Shown: in pieces, positions 47,039 to 58,584 of the stretch
Position numbering within the stretch: the first letter of the stretch is position 1
Layout of the letters: every line of letters starts with the position of its first letter
NCBI GenBank assembly: GCA_030386875.1
Contig: CM059566.1
Span: 38,848,068 to 38,912,067, forward strand
Direction: 5' to 3'
DNA: 64,000 nt
Source of the DNA: Morinoia aosen
Taxonomy: Eukaryota; Arthropoda; Malacostraca; Amphipoda; Talitridae
The notes under the pieces: generated by a model
What the model saw: the letters and a program-made list of their open reading frames with translations, nothing else
Databases searched by the model: none
Told to the model about the DNA's origin: nothing
Program-made: the position numbers and the translations under genes

Positions 47039-47694
47039 GTGAGTGTGAGTAGGTAAGAATTTTGTTGAGGGATGTAACTTTTAAATGAGGGCCCTAACTC
47101 TGTCTTTGGTTTTTTAAATTGATTATCTTAAGTAATGCCTGCATCTACTGTTGCTAAAGAATGGATTAAAAAATATGAAGTACAATTCTGTCTTCCTGAG
47201 TTTTTGAGGGTAGCGATTGAAGGATTACATGTACACTCATTGAGTGTACAGAATTATTGGTTTTGATGCATGTGACTGTGATGTTATGATCCTTGAGATA
47301 TTCATTTATTTAGAAAGAGGTAGATGAGTTATTCTCGAATGCATCAAAATATTTTGGTCACCTATTGACAAATCGCAGGAATATTTGTGCCACAAAGTTG
47401 AACTGTAACGATTGACTGATAACCTTATACTTGCGTTTACAACGCTGCTGTACTAACTTTTACCAACGAGCACACTATAGTGATTAAATCATTTTTTTAA
47501 ACCAGTACGGTAAATCAATAGTTACAGCCAACGCGTTATGTTTAATGTGAATTGCAAAAAATATCTCTGAGAAATTTTCAAGCACCTCTAGCTTAAAACG
47601 AATTAATGTGTGAGCTCACGACAAAAACACACAACCCCACGTAACCCACAGATTTGTAATCTTTGTGAACTTTTGAGCAGATTCAAAGCTCGAA

Positions 47695-49179
47695 ATGTCA
47701 GCCGGACCGATCAGCACGAACGCAAAAGCGCGTAAACTCATCACAGCTGAAATCGTACAAGAAGCACTTCTCAAAGACAAAGGCCATAGTGCAAAATTCC
47801 AGACTTTTGAAATTATCGATTTCTGCAGGAAAGGTGACAGCTACTCCTGTTTCGTTACAAGTGTGAAGGTTACGTTCCTTCATGAGGGTGAGGAAAAAAG
47901 TGTAACTTATGTAGCTAAGCTGAATCACTGTCATGGAATTGAAGCGTACGAAATTTGTTCAACTTTTGCATTTGAAAAAGAAGGAAATTTCTACTTGAAG
48001 CTAGTTTCAGATTTAAATGTAGTCATGAAAACGCTTCAGTTGGAGCCTTTGAAATTTCCTTCGTGTTATTTTGCTTCCTACGAGCACGGCAGACAAATAA
48101 TTCTGCTCCGTGACAAACGAGAAGATTCTTTCAAAATGGCCGATCGGTTCGTTGGTCTCGACGAGGACCATGTCATTATTGTTCTCAAAGAGCTGGCTCG
48201 CTTGCACGCTGCTTCTGTCATTCTTGAAGACAACGTTGGAGAAGAAAAATTTATGGAAAAATATGATTTTTTACTTGATTTCTTCACCGGAGACAAAGAT
48301 GGTAAAATGAAGCTTCTGCTCAAAGACATGTTTGCTGGATACATCAACAACGCTGCCAAAATTGCCGATCGTACTGCAGGATGTGAGAACGCTTCAGCAT
48401 TGCTCAAGGAGCTCGCACCGGCAATTTATGAAACGCTTGAAGCGCAGGTTGCAGAGTGTAAGCCCAAGTTCAGGGTGATAAACCACGGAGACTGTCGAAA
48501 CAACAATTTACTTTTCAAGTGAGAATTTAATGCCTACCTTAGAAGATACTGGTAATTATTTAAGACCATTCTAGTCGTTGGCATGCCTAGTAGCTGAGCC
48601 GTTTCAGTTTTGTGACGGTTTTATGCATAGAAAGGATTTTGGAATAAAATACTCAGGTTCGGACAGAAAGAATTTCGAAATAACTGTTGGTAATCATTTT
48701 TCCTTTCTCTTACCAGATACGGAGGTGAGAAGGTTGCTGATGTGTGCCTGGTTGATCTCCAAATAAACCGCCAAGCCTCACTTGCGCTGGACCTGAATTA
48801 CTTCTTCTTCACGAGCCTCAACGGAGACACGAGGAAGAAAGGCCTAGAGTCCTACCTCACAGTCTACTACAACACCTTCAAAGAGGTGTTCGACGCTGCC
48901 AAGAAGCCCATGAAGTTCAGACGGGAGGAGCTCTACGCTGAGTACCGCAACAAGAACCTCTTTGGCCTCCTCATGGCCATCATGGTGTTGCCTCTCGTTG
49001 TTATGGGATCCGCAGAACTCGCAGATTTCGGTGATGTTAATGTAGGAAATGTTGAGAGAAATATGTCGGAGCAGCAGCAGGAAGTTATGGGCATGATCGA
49101 AACGAATCCTGTACTGCGAACCCGAATCCTGAACTTGTTTGACGAGATGGTAGTGCAGGGGGCCATAAACATTAAATAG
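47695..49179 (+). CDS. EcKinase-like (CHK) kinase, copy A2, altered catalytic loop
   Basis: Exons 47695-48518 and 48717-49179 give 428 residues; the intron is 198 bp. Subfamily A by sequence (MSAGPIS, SDLNVVMKTLQ, EHGRQIILL). It differs from all others at conserved places: GDSYSCFV instead of GDNYACFV in the nucleotide loop, HGDCRNNN instead of HGDCWNNN in the catalytic loop (Trp to Arg, CGA for TGG), KYGGEKVADVCLVDLQ after the splice instead of RYEDGKVADVCLLDLQ, and GCENASALLKE where the others have GYEKVSAWLKE. The catalytic His-Gly-Asp, the Asn residues and DLQ are retained and the frame is open, so it may still be functional with changed specificity, or be in early decay. Splice junction AA|GTGAGA...CAG|A, making Lys instead of Arg. 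Confidence 0.87.
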
Positions 49180-49739
49180 TCGGAGATTTTTTAATTCTGC
49201 TACAAAAGAACAGGCTAAAGCGCTGTCCATCATTGAAACTACTTTTGTGTGTGTGTTTCTCATATCGTTTTCTTTCTCACTAATTCATTTAAATTCTATA
49301 GTTGTCTTACCTTTACCACTGTTCTAAATATTTCTGTGCACCAATAGTGAGCCTGCCTAAAATGAAGGATTTGGTCTTCCACGACGCTGTAGTATGTTAA
49401 ATTATTATACATCCCAATTTAGATTTCGTAAAAAGTCAGTGTACTGTTATCCACAATTCAAATGTTCATTTCCAATTTGTTCAGTCCTTCAGAGGGGTAC
49501 AACTATTGTATTTATGGGAATTAGTGCTTCCGGGAGGAAAATGTGAGTTCACTAGCTGACAGATAGGGTAGTTTCTTTTAGTTTATGTATAATATGTTTT
49601 TCGTTTTATCAGGGACCATCTTTTTTTTCGGACCACTGTTGCCCTGTTTTTCAGCATCTACTTTTATCAAATTTCATTTTATTTCATAGCGTTTCTTCTT
49701 CACTTACTGATTCGATGCGTGGATGAGATTTTGTGTGGA

Positions 49740-49860
49740 AACACAACTTGTGCATTGATTTCGCGTTCTCTAAACTCCATTTTAAATGGTGCCTTCATCT
49801 TCCCTGTCTTTGGAACGCCTTTGTTGTGTTCAAGAAAGCTTTAACTACCTAATCTAATCA
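49740..49860 (+). mobile_element. Diverged fragment of a BEL/Pao-like LTR
   Basis: The order CTTGTGC..TGATTTCGCGTTC, AACTCCA.TTTAAATGGTGCCTTC, TTGGAACGCCTTTGTTGTG, AAGCTTTAACT follows LTR positions about 205-335 (6178-6308 in the second LTR), with roughly one base in five changed. An old relative of the young element at 1-6898. Confidence 0.6.
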
Positions 49861-50335
49861 AATCTAATTTGTTCAGGCTCCTCTAAAATTTTTTTTGCGA
49901 TTATTTACTCACTTTAATGTGCTTTCGTTTGCACATTATTTTCCTTTCCATCAAGTTTTTTGCAATTGATAACAAGTAATACATCCTTGAAAAACCTAGC
50001 TGAAATGGAAGCAAAATATGATAAATACCTTTTGTATCAAGATTAAGGACAAATGCCTTTCCTCAGAGAAGATTAAGGGCCTCAAAAAGCACAGAAAATC
50101 TCGCCCTGCCCGTAATGCTACAGGACACGGAGGAAACCACCTTAACAGATGACTATCAGAAAATGTATGCTGACAATCTAAAATTAAAGTGTTTCACAAT
50201 CCTTGATGTGGGTGACGAGGAGCAGTACCATGGCAACCGCATGTTTGCTTCCTGGGCGTGGAACAGTTTTCAACTCCGATGTGGGTGTGTCCGACAGGCA
50301 GGAAGCCACTGGCTGACCGGTGCTTGTGATCAACA

Positions 50336-50418
50336 TAACAGACGCTGATGCACACACGATTGCTAAGTTTCTGATGTGCACAAGCCATCAGCAACCCTGT
50401 AAACATCAGCGTCTGTTA
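50336..50418. repeat. 15-bp perfect inverted repeat, 53-bp spacer
   Basis: TAACAGACGCTGATG at 50336-50350 and its exact complement at 50404-50418. The spacer repeats CTGATG/CATCAG words in both orientations. Function unknown. Confidence 0.6.
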
Positions 50419-50736
50419 CATTGATCCGATGCAGGTAGCTCAGTAACAATCCTAAAATTCTAAACTACTAACATTGCTGCCGGCACGGCAATGTTCCTCA
50501 GTAGAGAATAAATGGGCTTGCCCTTGCGACTCGCACATTGCGAATCAACCAGCAAAAATAATTGAATTCATCCAGATTGTCATTATATGTGATTCTTTAA
50601 TCAATTTTATGTGTTGAAACTCAGTTTCTGCGAACTCATTGTTGAAAACGTGTCTTTAGTGTGAGTGATTGTGTCATCATAAGATTGTTTCGTGTTCAGT
50701 TGAATTACCGTGCTTCGCGCACACATCATTCCTTAA

Positions 50737-50957
50737 CACTTTGACTGCGACGTGCGCCACCGGTGGTACACGGAGGTAATTTTCACAATGCTGCTGACCG
50801 ACCAGTAGTCGCAAACTCAATTTTCATAAATACTTAATCAAAGCTAAATGAAGGCACGATCCAGTGCATGTTTGGTATTTTCCAAATAGTTTACTACGGT
50901 TGACTTTAAATTTGAGTTTGTCATTGGACTTAATATTTAGCAGTCGCAGTCAAAGTG
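50737..50957. mobile_element. piggyBac-type MITE, 221 bp, TTAA duplication
   Basis: TTAA (50733-50736) then CACTTTGACTGCGAC, and at the right GTCGCAGTCAAAGTG then TTAA (50958-50961): 15-bp perfect terminal inverted repeats with the TTAA target that piggyBac transposases use. Non-coding interior with ACCGGTGG near the left end. Confidence 0.8.
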
Positions 50958-51068
50958 TTAAGATAGGTCGAATACCTTGTTTCATAAATTGATATGCGGT
51001 CACGTGTGACGAGTGTTCACGTGGGAAGGAGAATAGCTTTTTTTTAATTCTTTCTTATTTTGCCATGC

Positions 51069-51312
51069 ACTAGTGAGGCGGGGATGCATAAATAACCCTT
51101 CATTCGCTTCTCAAGGGTTATTTATGCATCACTGCCTCGCTAGTTTTTTTAATTCCTTTTTGGTAGTGTCATGCACTAGTGAGGCGGGGATGCATAAATA
51201 ACCCTTCATTCGCTTCTCAAGGGTTATTTATGCATCACTGCCTCGCTAGTTTTTTTAATCCTTTTTGGTAATTTCATGCACTAGTGAGGCGTGGATGCAT
51301 AAATAACCTTGA
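51069..51312. repeat. Tandem 105-106-bp repeat, each unit a 76-nt hairpin
   Basis: ACTAGTGAGGCGGGGATGCA begins units at 51069 and 51175, and a partial third (ACTAGTGAGGCGTGG) at 51280. Within each full unit a 32-nt arm ending ATAAATAACCCTT, a 12-nt loop and a complementary arm (AAGGGTTATTTATGCAT...) form a hairpin with three mismatches: 51069-51144 and 51175-51250. The two full hairpins are identical. T-rich linkers of about 30 bp separate them. Confidence 0.85.
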
Positions 51313-52409
51313 GTAGTGAATGAAGAAGACCGTAGGGCGCGAGGTGCGGCTGGCCGAGTAATTCGCTGGCAAACCACAGCGATCTTCAATTGCATTCGCA
51401 TCAGTAAGAACCCGAGTCTCAAGTGAGGAGGTGGCATCTCACTCTACGTCTGTAAATGTGTCGTGGTTTCTAACGTACAGCAGCCTACTAACATCCAGGC
51501 TTACGGAATTCTCCCGCTGAGCTTGCCTAAAAATTCAAGTAGAGTGGAAAAGAGTAATTTTATGCACTTCGAGAACTCTTTTGCTACCAAAATCAACCGG
51601 GTCTTGGCGACGAGAGAAAACCGGGTTTCTGACATGCTACGCCATTTCTCTGTGTGGGACTATTTTCAAACTGACAGGCGAAGATATGAATTTAGAATCA
51701 GCAAAAAGTGCGCAATCAATGTACGCAATCTATAGTAAAATAATTATTCCTATATTTTTTCCTAAAACTTGGGTTTATTATAAAACTTAGGCCAAGGTAT
51801 CACCTGACTGGATCATAGGTATCACCTGCATAACCATATGCCAGGGAATTTCTTCCCAATGTTGTAATCGCCCCGGACTGTTCGTATCATTTGTGCCAAT
51901 TCTGTAATACGCCTCGCAAACTTGATGCTTGAGTATAAGTACTCAAGCATCAGGGCCCAGTTTATTTATCTTAGTCACATTGTGGGAAATATTTAAACAC
52001 TTTTCTAAAACAAACTGCAGTACGCGAAAATCCTTGTAGCTGTCGTGCCGTACATTTTTTTATCGCAGCCTGGGTCATTTTCCTTTCATTTCAGCATGAT
52101 GAGCATTGAAAAATATGATCTTGAGTTTCAAAAAATTTACTCTGGGACTGAGGCTACTTAGAGTGAATACTTTTTCTGAACTATTATGAAAGTCAATTCA
52201 AGCCTGGCGGTAACTCATGAACAAGCATGCTATAACTTTACGCTAAGGAAAAATTTAAATGATATTTTTGGTCAGAAATGCAACCTGTTTAGTTTTAGAT
52301 AAAGTGAAAAGTCAAGCATTCACTGTTGGTTGAAATTAGAGTTTGCTAATTTTTATGTCTTTATTATTTCTCACTGTATATAATAAATGTTAAACCTTAC
52401 TATTTTTCA
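51313..52409. other. No gene seen; upstream of B2
   Basis: Several donor-like sequences occur in a GC-richer patch at 51330-51430, which might include the B2 leader, but no choice is compelling. A short CTTGAGTATAAGTACTCAAG palindrome sits at about 51930-51949. The B2 acceptor TTTTTCAG ends at 52410. Confidence 0.4.
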
Positions 52410-52453
52410 GGCTTAAAAAATTCCCTCGAATTTTGAGGAAACCAACGCTCAAG

Positions 52454-54765
52454 ATGTCTACCGCACCTATAAGCACCAATCCTAAAGCTCACAAGCTCAT
52501 CACTGAAGAGTTCGCAAAGGAAGCGCTTTCAAAAGACAAAGGCCCTGATGCAAAATTTAAGACCTTTGAAATCGTTGATTTCTGCTCCAAGGGTGATAAC
52601 TATGCGTGTTTCGTTACGAGTGTGAAGGTTACTTATGTTCTCGAAGGCCGAGAAAATTTTGTATCATACGTTGCGAAATTGAACCATTGTCATGACATGG
52701 AAGCTTTTGAAACGTTTTCCGAGATAGCGTTCGAAAAGGAAGGAAAATTCTACACGACGTTAATCCCTGATTTGAATAGTATATTGGAAAAGCTTCGTTT
52801 GCCATCACTGAAGTTTGCTGATTGCTACTTCACTTTCTTCGAGCCAGCGAGACATGTCATTTTGCTCGCAGACAAGAGAGAAGAAGGGTTTAAAATGGCC
52901 AGTCGTTTCACAGGCCTGGATGATGATCATGTCTTTATGACAGTGAAAGAACTTGCTCGTTTGCACGCTACTTCAGTCATTCTTGCTGATGACTTGGGTG
53001 CAGAGATAATGAGGGAAAAATATAGTTTTTTGAAAGACTTATTCAGCGCGGACAAGACAGGCGAGATGTCGCAGATGCATAAGGACTTTTTCATCGGGCA
53101 TGTCAACAACGGAGCCAGAATCGCAGCGCAAATTGCAGGGTACGAAAAAGTGTCTGCATGGCTTAAAGAGCAAGCCCCAACTTCTTGTGATACTCTTGAG
53201 GCCATTACAGATGAGTGCGATCCCAAGTTCCGTGTTATCTGCCACGGCGACTGCTGGACCAACAACATTCTGTTCAGGTGAAGTCGTACTCCTCGTCTTG
53301 AATTTCCTTAGGTTCTGAGATCGCAAGGGTAGTTAGTCGCTGCTATTACTGATTAACTACAAGAAATCCGGATATGTTACTGTGTTAGCATCACTTTGGG
53401 TCGATTATATAAGATTAATCGAGCAATAGTCAAAATTACTTTTTTCTCTTCCCCGGTTGTGAGCTAATATTGATTTTATAGATGCAGCTGTATCTAAACT
53501 ATTTGCATGATTAATTCAAAAGGCTGTTATGTTGTGAATTTCCATTGAAATATGTACCTAATCTTGATAATTTTGTTATGCTTAAAATTTGCTAATTAAT
53601 TTCCTTATATTTACAGTTTTTTCCATTTAAGATGAAGTTTCCAACAAATTTGCAATAATTTCTGTCTGGAAAAACACAGTTTCTATCTTCTGCATTTTAA
53701 CTTTTATACATTCGCATAGTTCTTGTTGGAGAAATAATTTTACTTCGGTAAATAAAAGAATTGTTTTCATTCATTGATGTTTTTCTTTAAAGATTAGTTT
53801 GAATCACACGAGCCTGATGTGACTTTAACATTATTTAAATGAAAGAAGTGTAGGCCTGAAACTATAGTTGAACAACTGAACATGGCCACGGCATTAGAAA
53901 AACTGAGGCCAATGTAAAAAAAAGAACCATTAACTCAATGCCCTATGATTGAGAGGTCTTAAAACATGTTCTGATGCTAGAGCATTGTAGCTATGAGAAC
54001 ATTATATCATAGCTGTGAAAAGACAATTTTCAAATACATCAAGGAACACTTATCAAATCTGTAACAAATTTTTTACGCCATTTACGTTAAGTTTTGACTT
54101 TTGAATCGTGAGGAATGTCTGTACTAATTTGTTCTTTAATTTGAACCTTCAAATACCAACGCGATTCCTACTTTCATTTTTCTCACATGATGTCCACACA
54201 TTTAGATAAAGTAAAAAACATTTTTGACCTTGAGGTACTCAAATTTAAGTAGAACTATTTCAAATTTCAAAAATGTGTGTTAATTCCAATTTCTCATTAA
54301 AGGTACGATGATGGAAAGGTTGCTGACGTCTGCCTGCTTGATCTGCAAGTCAGCCGGCAAGCCTCAGCAGCGTTGGATCTCAATTACTTCTTTTACACGA
54401 GCCTCAACGGAGACACGCGGAAGAAAGGCCTGGAGTCCTACCTCACCGCCTACTACAACACCTTCAAAGAGGTGTTCGACGCTGCCAAGAAGCCCATGAA
54501 GTTCACACGGGAGGAGCTCTACGCTGAGTACCGCAACAAGAACCTCTTTGGCCTTCTCATGGCCATCATGGTGGTGCCTATGATGTTGATGGAATCCAGT
54601 GATATCCCGGATGAGAAAGACATGAGTGTTGATAATTTACGAGAGGTACTGGAGGAACAGCAACAGAAAGTGATGGACATGATCGACACGAGTCCTGTAT
54701 TGCGACCCCGGATGCTGGACGTGTTTGATGAAATGGTTGAAAATGGAATGATTACGGCTGACTAA
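52454..54765 (+). CDS. EcKinase-like (CHK) small-molecule kinase, copy B2
   Basis: Exons 52454-53277 and 54303-54765 give 428 residues. ATG 52454 (MSTAPIS) follows CAAG exactly as in B1, and the 5' untranslated part after the acceptor at 52410 aligns with B1 up to the start codon. Key residues: GDNYACFV, YVAKLNHC, HGDCWTNN, RYDDGKVADVCLLDLQ. Closest to B1 in exon 1, in VSRQAS after DLQ and in the ME.SDIPD tail; the intron is 1025 bp. In the shared exon 2 block it differs from the five-copy consensus at only one of 177 bases. Function as for the family: phosphorylation of small hydroxylated molecules in the cytosol. Confidence 0.9.
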
Positions 54766-55473
54766 TGACTAAACTGTTTTTAATACTAGAAAAAGAATTC
54801 GCATTTATATTCTCAAGTATTGTCAATTGATACGCAAATTACAATTCATTCTGTTGTATGTGGTTCGCTCTGAATTTAAATCGATTTCTATGATCAGCTT
54901 TCTATAGTTTGCTTCGATCAATTAGCGTAATTAAATTGGGATTGGACAACATTTAGGTACTATCGTGTCATCATTCATGTATTGTCTTGTCTTCTTCGTT
55001 ATCCATTATCTCTATATGACTTATATTACAGTAATGATGACAAGAGAATTTAAAATATACTCGTTTAAATCGATAAATTGAAAATTTCTCGAACTAAAGC
55101 TTACTCACTGTTGAAAATTGAGGTTGATGTAAACAAACAATTTCTGCTATATAAATTTAGATAGAATCACTGTTAAATTAACTGAGCTTTTTGCAAGCTG
55201 ATCAAAAATTCAAGACCAATATATCAGAGAGTCGAAAAACTCTCTCCAACAAAGTAGAAGATACTAAAACAAAGAGTTGTATACGGTTCATGCTTTCATT
55301 TGTGTTAAAAAGCTTAAAAATTATTTGCACCGTGATTGAAAAGCGGGTTTCTATTGGAGTAGGAGACGATTACTCCAAGCAATCACGATGGTGTCATAAA
55401 AATCGTTTACTGTCTCAAGTTAACTGTCCATTTCTGTAGATATTCCTGACCATCCATCCCTCAACATTTTCTC
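54766..55473. other. No gene seen
   Basis: AT-rich sequence after B2. No canonical polyadenylation signal was found close to the stop. An 82-codon frame (55191-55439) has no recognisable features. Confidence 0.4.
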
Positions 55474-55475
55474 TA

Positions 55476-55967
55476 CACTGAGAAAAATTTTGTCGCAAAA
55501 GCGGCACACTTTAGTGTGTCAAGTTGTCGCAAAACCGGCACACAAAAGTGTGTCAACAATATACATGATTAGCCTATGTATTTTGACACACTTTAGTGTG
55601 TAATGGGCTTATACGACACACTTAAGAGTGTCAAACATGACACACTTAACGTAAGTCATTTTATTTCTCATAAATATTTCACGTTCTCTGACTAGCAACT
55701 AACTACACTGATATACAGACAATGTCCAAGAATTAGAAGAAAAATTAGCGAAGTTATGAAGGTTTTTTGGGAGAATTATACTCCAATCATAAAATTTGAA
55801 CACAGTTCGGTTTTCTACAAAAAATATTGAGCTATTTGAACTGTGAATAAGTGTTTCAAGTCTCTCTACCTCTTTAATATGTGGTCAAAGGAAATTATTC
55901 AATGTGCATCAAACTATTTCTGAATAACCGTTTGACACACCCAGGTGTGTCAAAATTTCTCTCAGTG
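55476..55967. mobile_element. MITE with TA duplication and internal TGACACAC palindromes, 492 bp
   Basis: TA then CACTGAGAAAAATTTTG at the left, CAAAATTTCTCTCAGTG then TA at the right: terminal repeats equal in 16 of 17 positions with a TA target duplication (55474-55475, 55968-55969). Inside are six variants of GACACACTTTAGTGTGTC (near 55510, 55537, 55579, 55611, 55640 as a half site, and 55933). Non-coding. TA duplication fits the Tc1/mariner-related group. Confidence 0.75.
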
Positions 55968-55969
55968 TA

Positions 55970-57735
55970 AGATTAAAATTTGCAGAACATTCTGGGTGGA
56001 TGGATGGATGGAAGGATCAGAAGGAACATATGTTCCATGGCGGAACCCATACCACGAAGTAAACGAATCAGGGAACAACTCTGTGTCGTGCCTGTAACGC
56101 TGGACACCACCATGACTGTCCAGATTTATTAAAATTTTCTCATGAGAGTAAAAGCTCGCTACCTCTCTTTAAAAGGTCAGTGTTTGGTTCACCGTGGCAG
56201 AATCTAAACGGTATTTTTCGTATTAGGGAAGCAGGCGAGACACTTTAAGACTTTTTTTATTTTTCAAAATCTTTTACCGTACGGTTTATTAGACTTCAAT
56301 CAGCATCAGTGAGTGCCTTAATTTGTATCAAAGGTCTTCACCAATCCTGCCAAATAACCCTACAAATGTTTATTTTCACTGCTGCTTAAACATTTTCTAA
56401 AAAGAAGTTGCAAACCCCTGATGTAATTGTTTAATTTACTGTGCCTTAACCTAGGGACGTTGTGTAGTCAGACAACCAGACGAATGCGTCTTCGTGACGT
56501 GTCTCTCTATTTTCTCTCTAGAAAGACTTCAGTCCCGTGACGAAATTTAGGACTTAATTCTGGACAAAATATTATTTTTGAAAACATTCACCTCATCAAG
56601 TTGTAATGAAATTGTTGGATCCAATATTCACAATTATCGATGCACTTATGGTGCATTAGTATATTATTTTTTTACTTACACATGTAAATGCACTTAACTT
56701 TAAACATACACAGGTGCGCTAAGCGACATGTGTGGATGCATTTGTAACACAGATCGCACTCAGACTGGACTGCAAAAGAAGTGTGCTGCTGTTTATTGCA
56801 AACGATCTGCTTTATATAGTGAAGACCTGAATTGATCAATATCTTTGACTAAGTTAAGGTTCAGCCGATACACAACATAACATAGTTATAATATATTTAA
56901 ATTTGTGAAATAAAAGTGAATTATCCTCGAATTTACTAAGGATCAAAATAATTCTTTTGAGAAGAAATATGAACACTTTTTCCTACGAATAGTCCTGGTA
57001 AATATTCCATAGCAAAAATTTCACAAGTAGTAAGACTATGGTCATTGGTTATCAAATCACGCACAACTGATCCGTAGCTAGCAGAAAGACAAACCTAGGA
57101 GAGACGAGCGTTGTAGCAGCACCGAAAAAGACATCATTTATTTTTAGTTAGGTGCTCATATTAGCGGAATTTTGATTGCAATAACTTTGAATGAATCTTG
57201 AAGGTCTTGCAAGAACTTGCTCATTGCTCACTTTACACCAATAAAAGCTAGAGGTTTAGACCATTACCACTTTGGTCGGAGCATCCTGCACGATATTTTT
57301 GGGTTACTCTCAAGGCTTGTCACTGCGGTGCTGCGCAGAGGCTGCGCACAAATGTCCACTTCACCGCAGCATCAACCTGCGGCGGTAACGTTTTGCGTGA
57401 AGCGGAACAATTTTTTACAGCCGTCAGCTATGGTTGCCGTCTTACTGAGACCAAATGGTAGATATATTGTCATCAAATGAACTTTTAGTTGAACCTCTTC
57501 TTGATGCATTGTTTTTATATATTATATCATCCCTTGTTTCTCTATTTGTGCGGTCATGAAAATTTCAGTTTTCCTAATTCATCGATTCACATTTTACTGA
57601 CAGGATTTTCGTCTCCTGGATATGAAATATTCTCAAATCATCAGTTATTGAAATCTATTCATCAGTCTATATATCGAAGGTTTCAGGAGAAAAACACGTT
57701 ATTTTAAGAACTAAAATATGCACATTCTTAATCAA
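55970..57735. other. No gene seen
   Basis: Contains a short GGAT/GGAA simple repeat at about 55995-56017 and small inverted repeats such as ATGCACTTATGGTGCAT near 56640. An 87-codon frame (57217-57480) shows no family features. Confidence 0.4.
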
Positions 57736-57737
57736 GG

Positions 57738-58432
57738 AAGGTCTTCGCTCCCACATCCTTTGTAGGGCACTTTTTCTCCAGAAACGTCACGTCAAGGCCA
57801 GGCTGAAGTATACCAACGACCATTTGAACAAGCCAGCAGCGTTTTGGAACTAAGTACTTTGGTGAGATGAAACCAAAATTTAACTATTTGGAAAACACAG
57901 TACAAACCATGTTTTAAGAGGAAAAAAAATGAAGATTATAAATCAAAGTGCACCATACCCATTGTTAAGTTTCGAGATGGCTCAATCATGGGGGGGGGGG
58001 ATGTTTCAGCTCATCAGAGGTAAGTAAATTTCACATCATGGAATGAACAATGAATGGCAGTAAATATAGCGAGTTATTGGAAGAACAACTCCTTCTTTCA
58101 GCTCGTTGTTAAAATTAAAACGTGGATGGACCTTCCAACAAGACAACGATCCAAAGCATGCTGTAAACAAAACCAAGAAGTGGTTAAAGGTGAAGATAAT
58201 AAACAATTTAGAAACGAAGTCTATCCCTGTACATGACTCCGTTCGAAAACTTATATCGGGAATTGAAATGAAGATTTAGAAGAGAGGTTCCAATAACATC
58301 ACTGAACTGAAAGAAATTTGCATTGAAGAATGGAATAAGATAACACCCGAAACTTGTAACAGTCTGGTAGTGAACTACTCTAAGCGCATGGAAGTCATAG
58401 TTAATAATAACGGCTATGCAGCGAAGTATTAA
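57738..58432 (+). pseudogene. Tc1-like transposase fossil
   Basis: Translating in shifting frames gives RHVKARLKYTNDHLNKPAAFWN, then DETKFN, later WTFQQDNDPKHA..TKKWLK, NLYRELK, SNNITELKEICIEEWNKI and YSKRMEVIVNNNGYAAKY. These are the order and spacing of a Tc1 family DD34E transposase from about its middle to the C-terminus. The first catalytic Asp (DET) and the second (QQDNDPKH) are visible; the SPDLNPIE part is lost. Many stops and frameshifts, and a run of ten G at about 57989. The N-terminal DNA-binding part is absent. Old. Confidence 0.75.
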
Positions 58433-58584
58433 TGTATGTATATCTTGAAATCTGTTGTAAACTTCTGTTCACGAATTTATCATACATGTTCCTATAAAAG
58501 TTATTTCTATTAAATATTTGTGGGTTTTAAATACATTATTAATCATTTTATGCTACTGTTTATATATGGTCAAATTTTCATAAT

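Larger units (their letters stand above)
49180..50732. other. No gene seen; contains an old LTR fragment
   Basis: Mostly AT-rich. A fragment at 49740-49860 resembles the BEL/Pao LTR. A 15-bp inverted repeat (TAACAGACGCTGATG) lies at 50336-50350 and 50404-50418. A frame of 77 codons at 50115-50348 has no family features. Confidence 0.4.

Noticed and set aside
52433-52453. Earlier start of kinase B2 at 52433
   Set aside because: That codon is TTG. The ATG at 52454 aligns with the start of the other four copies.
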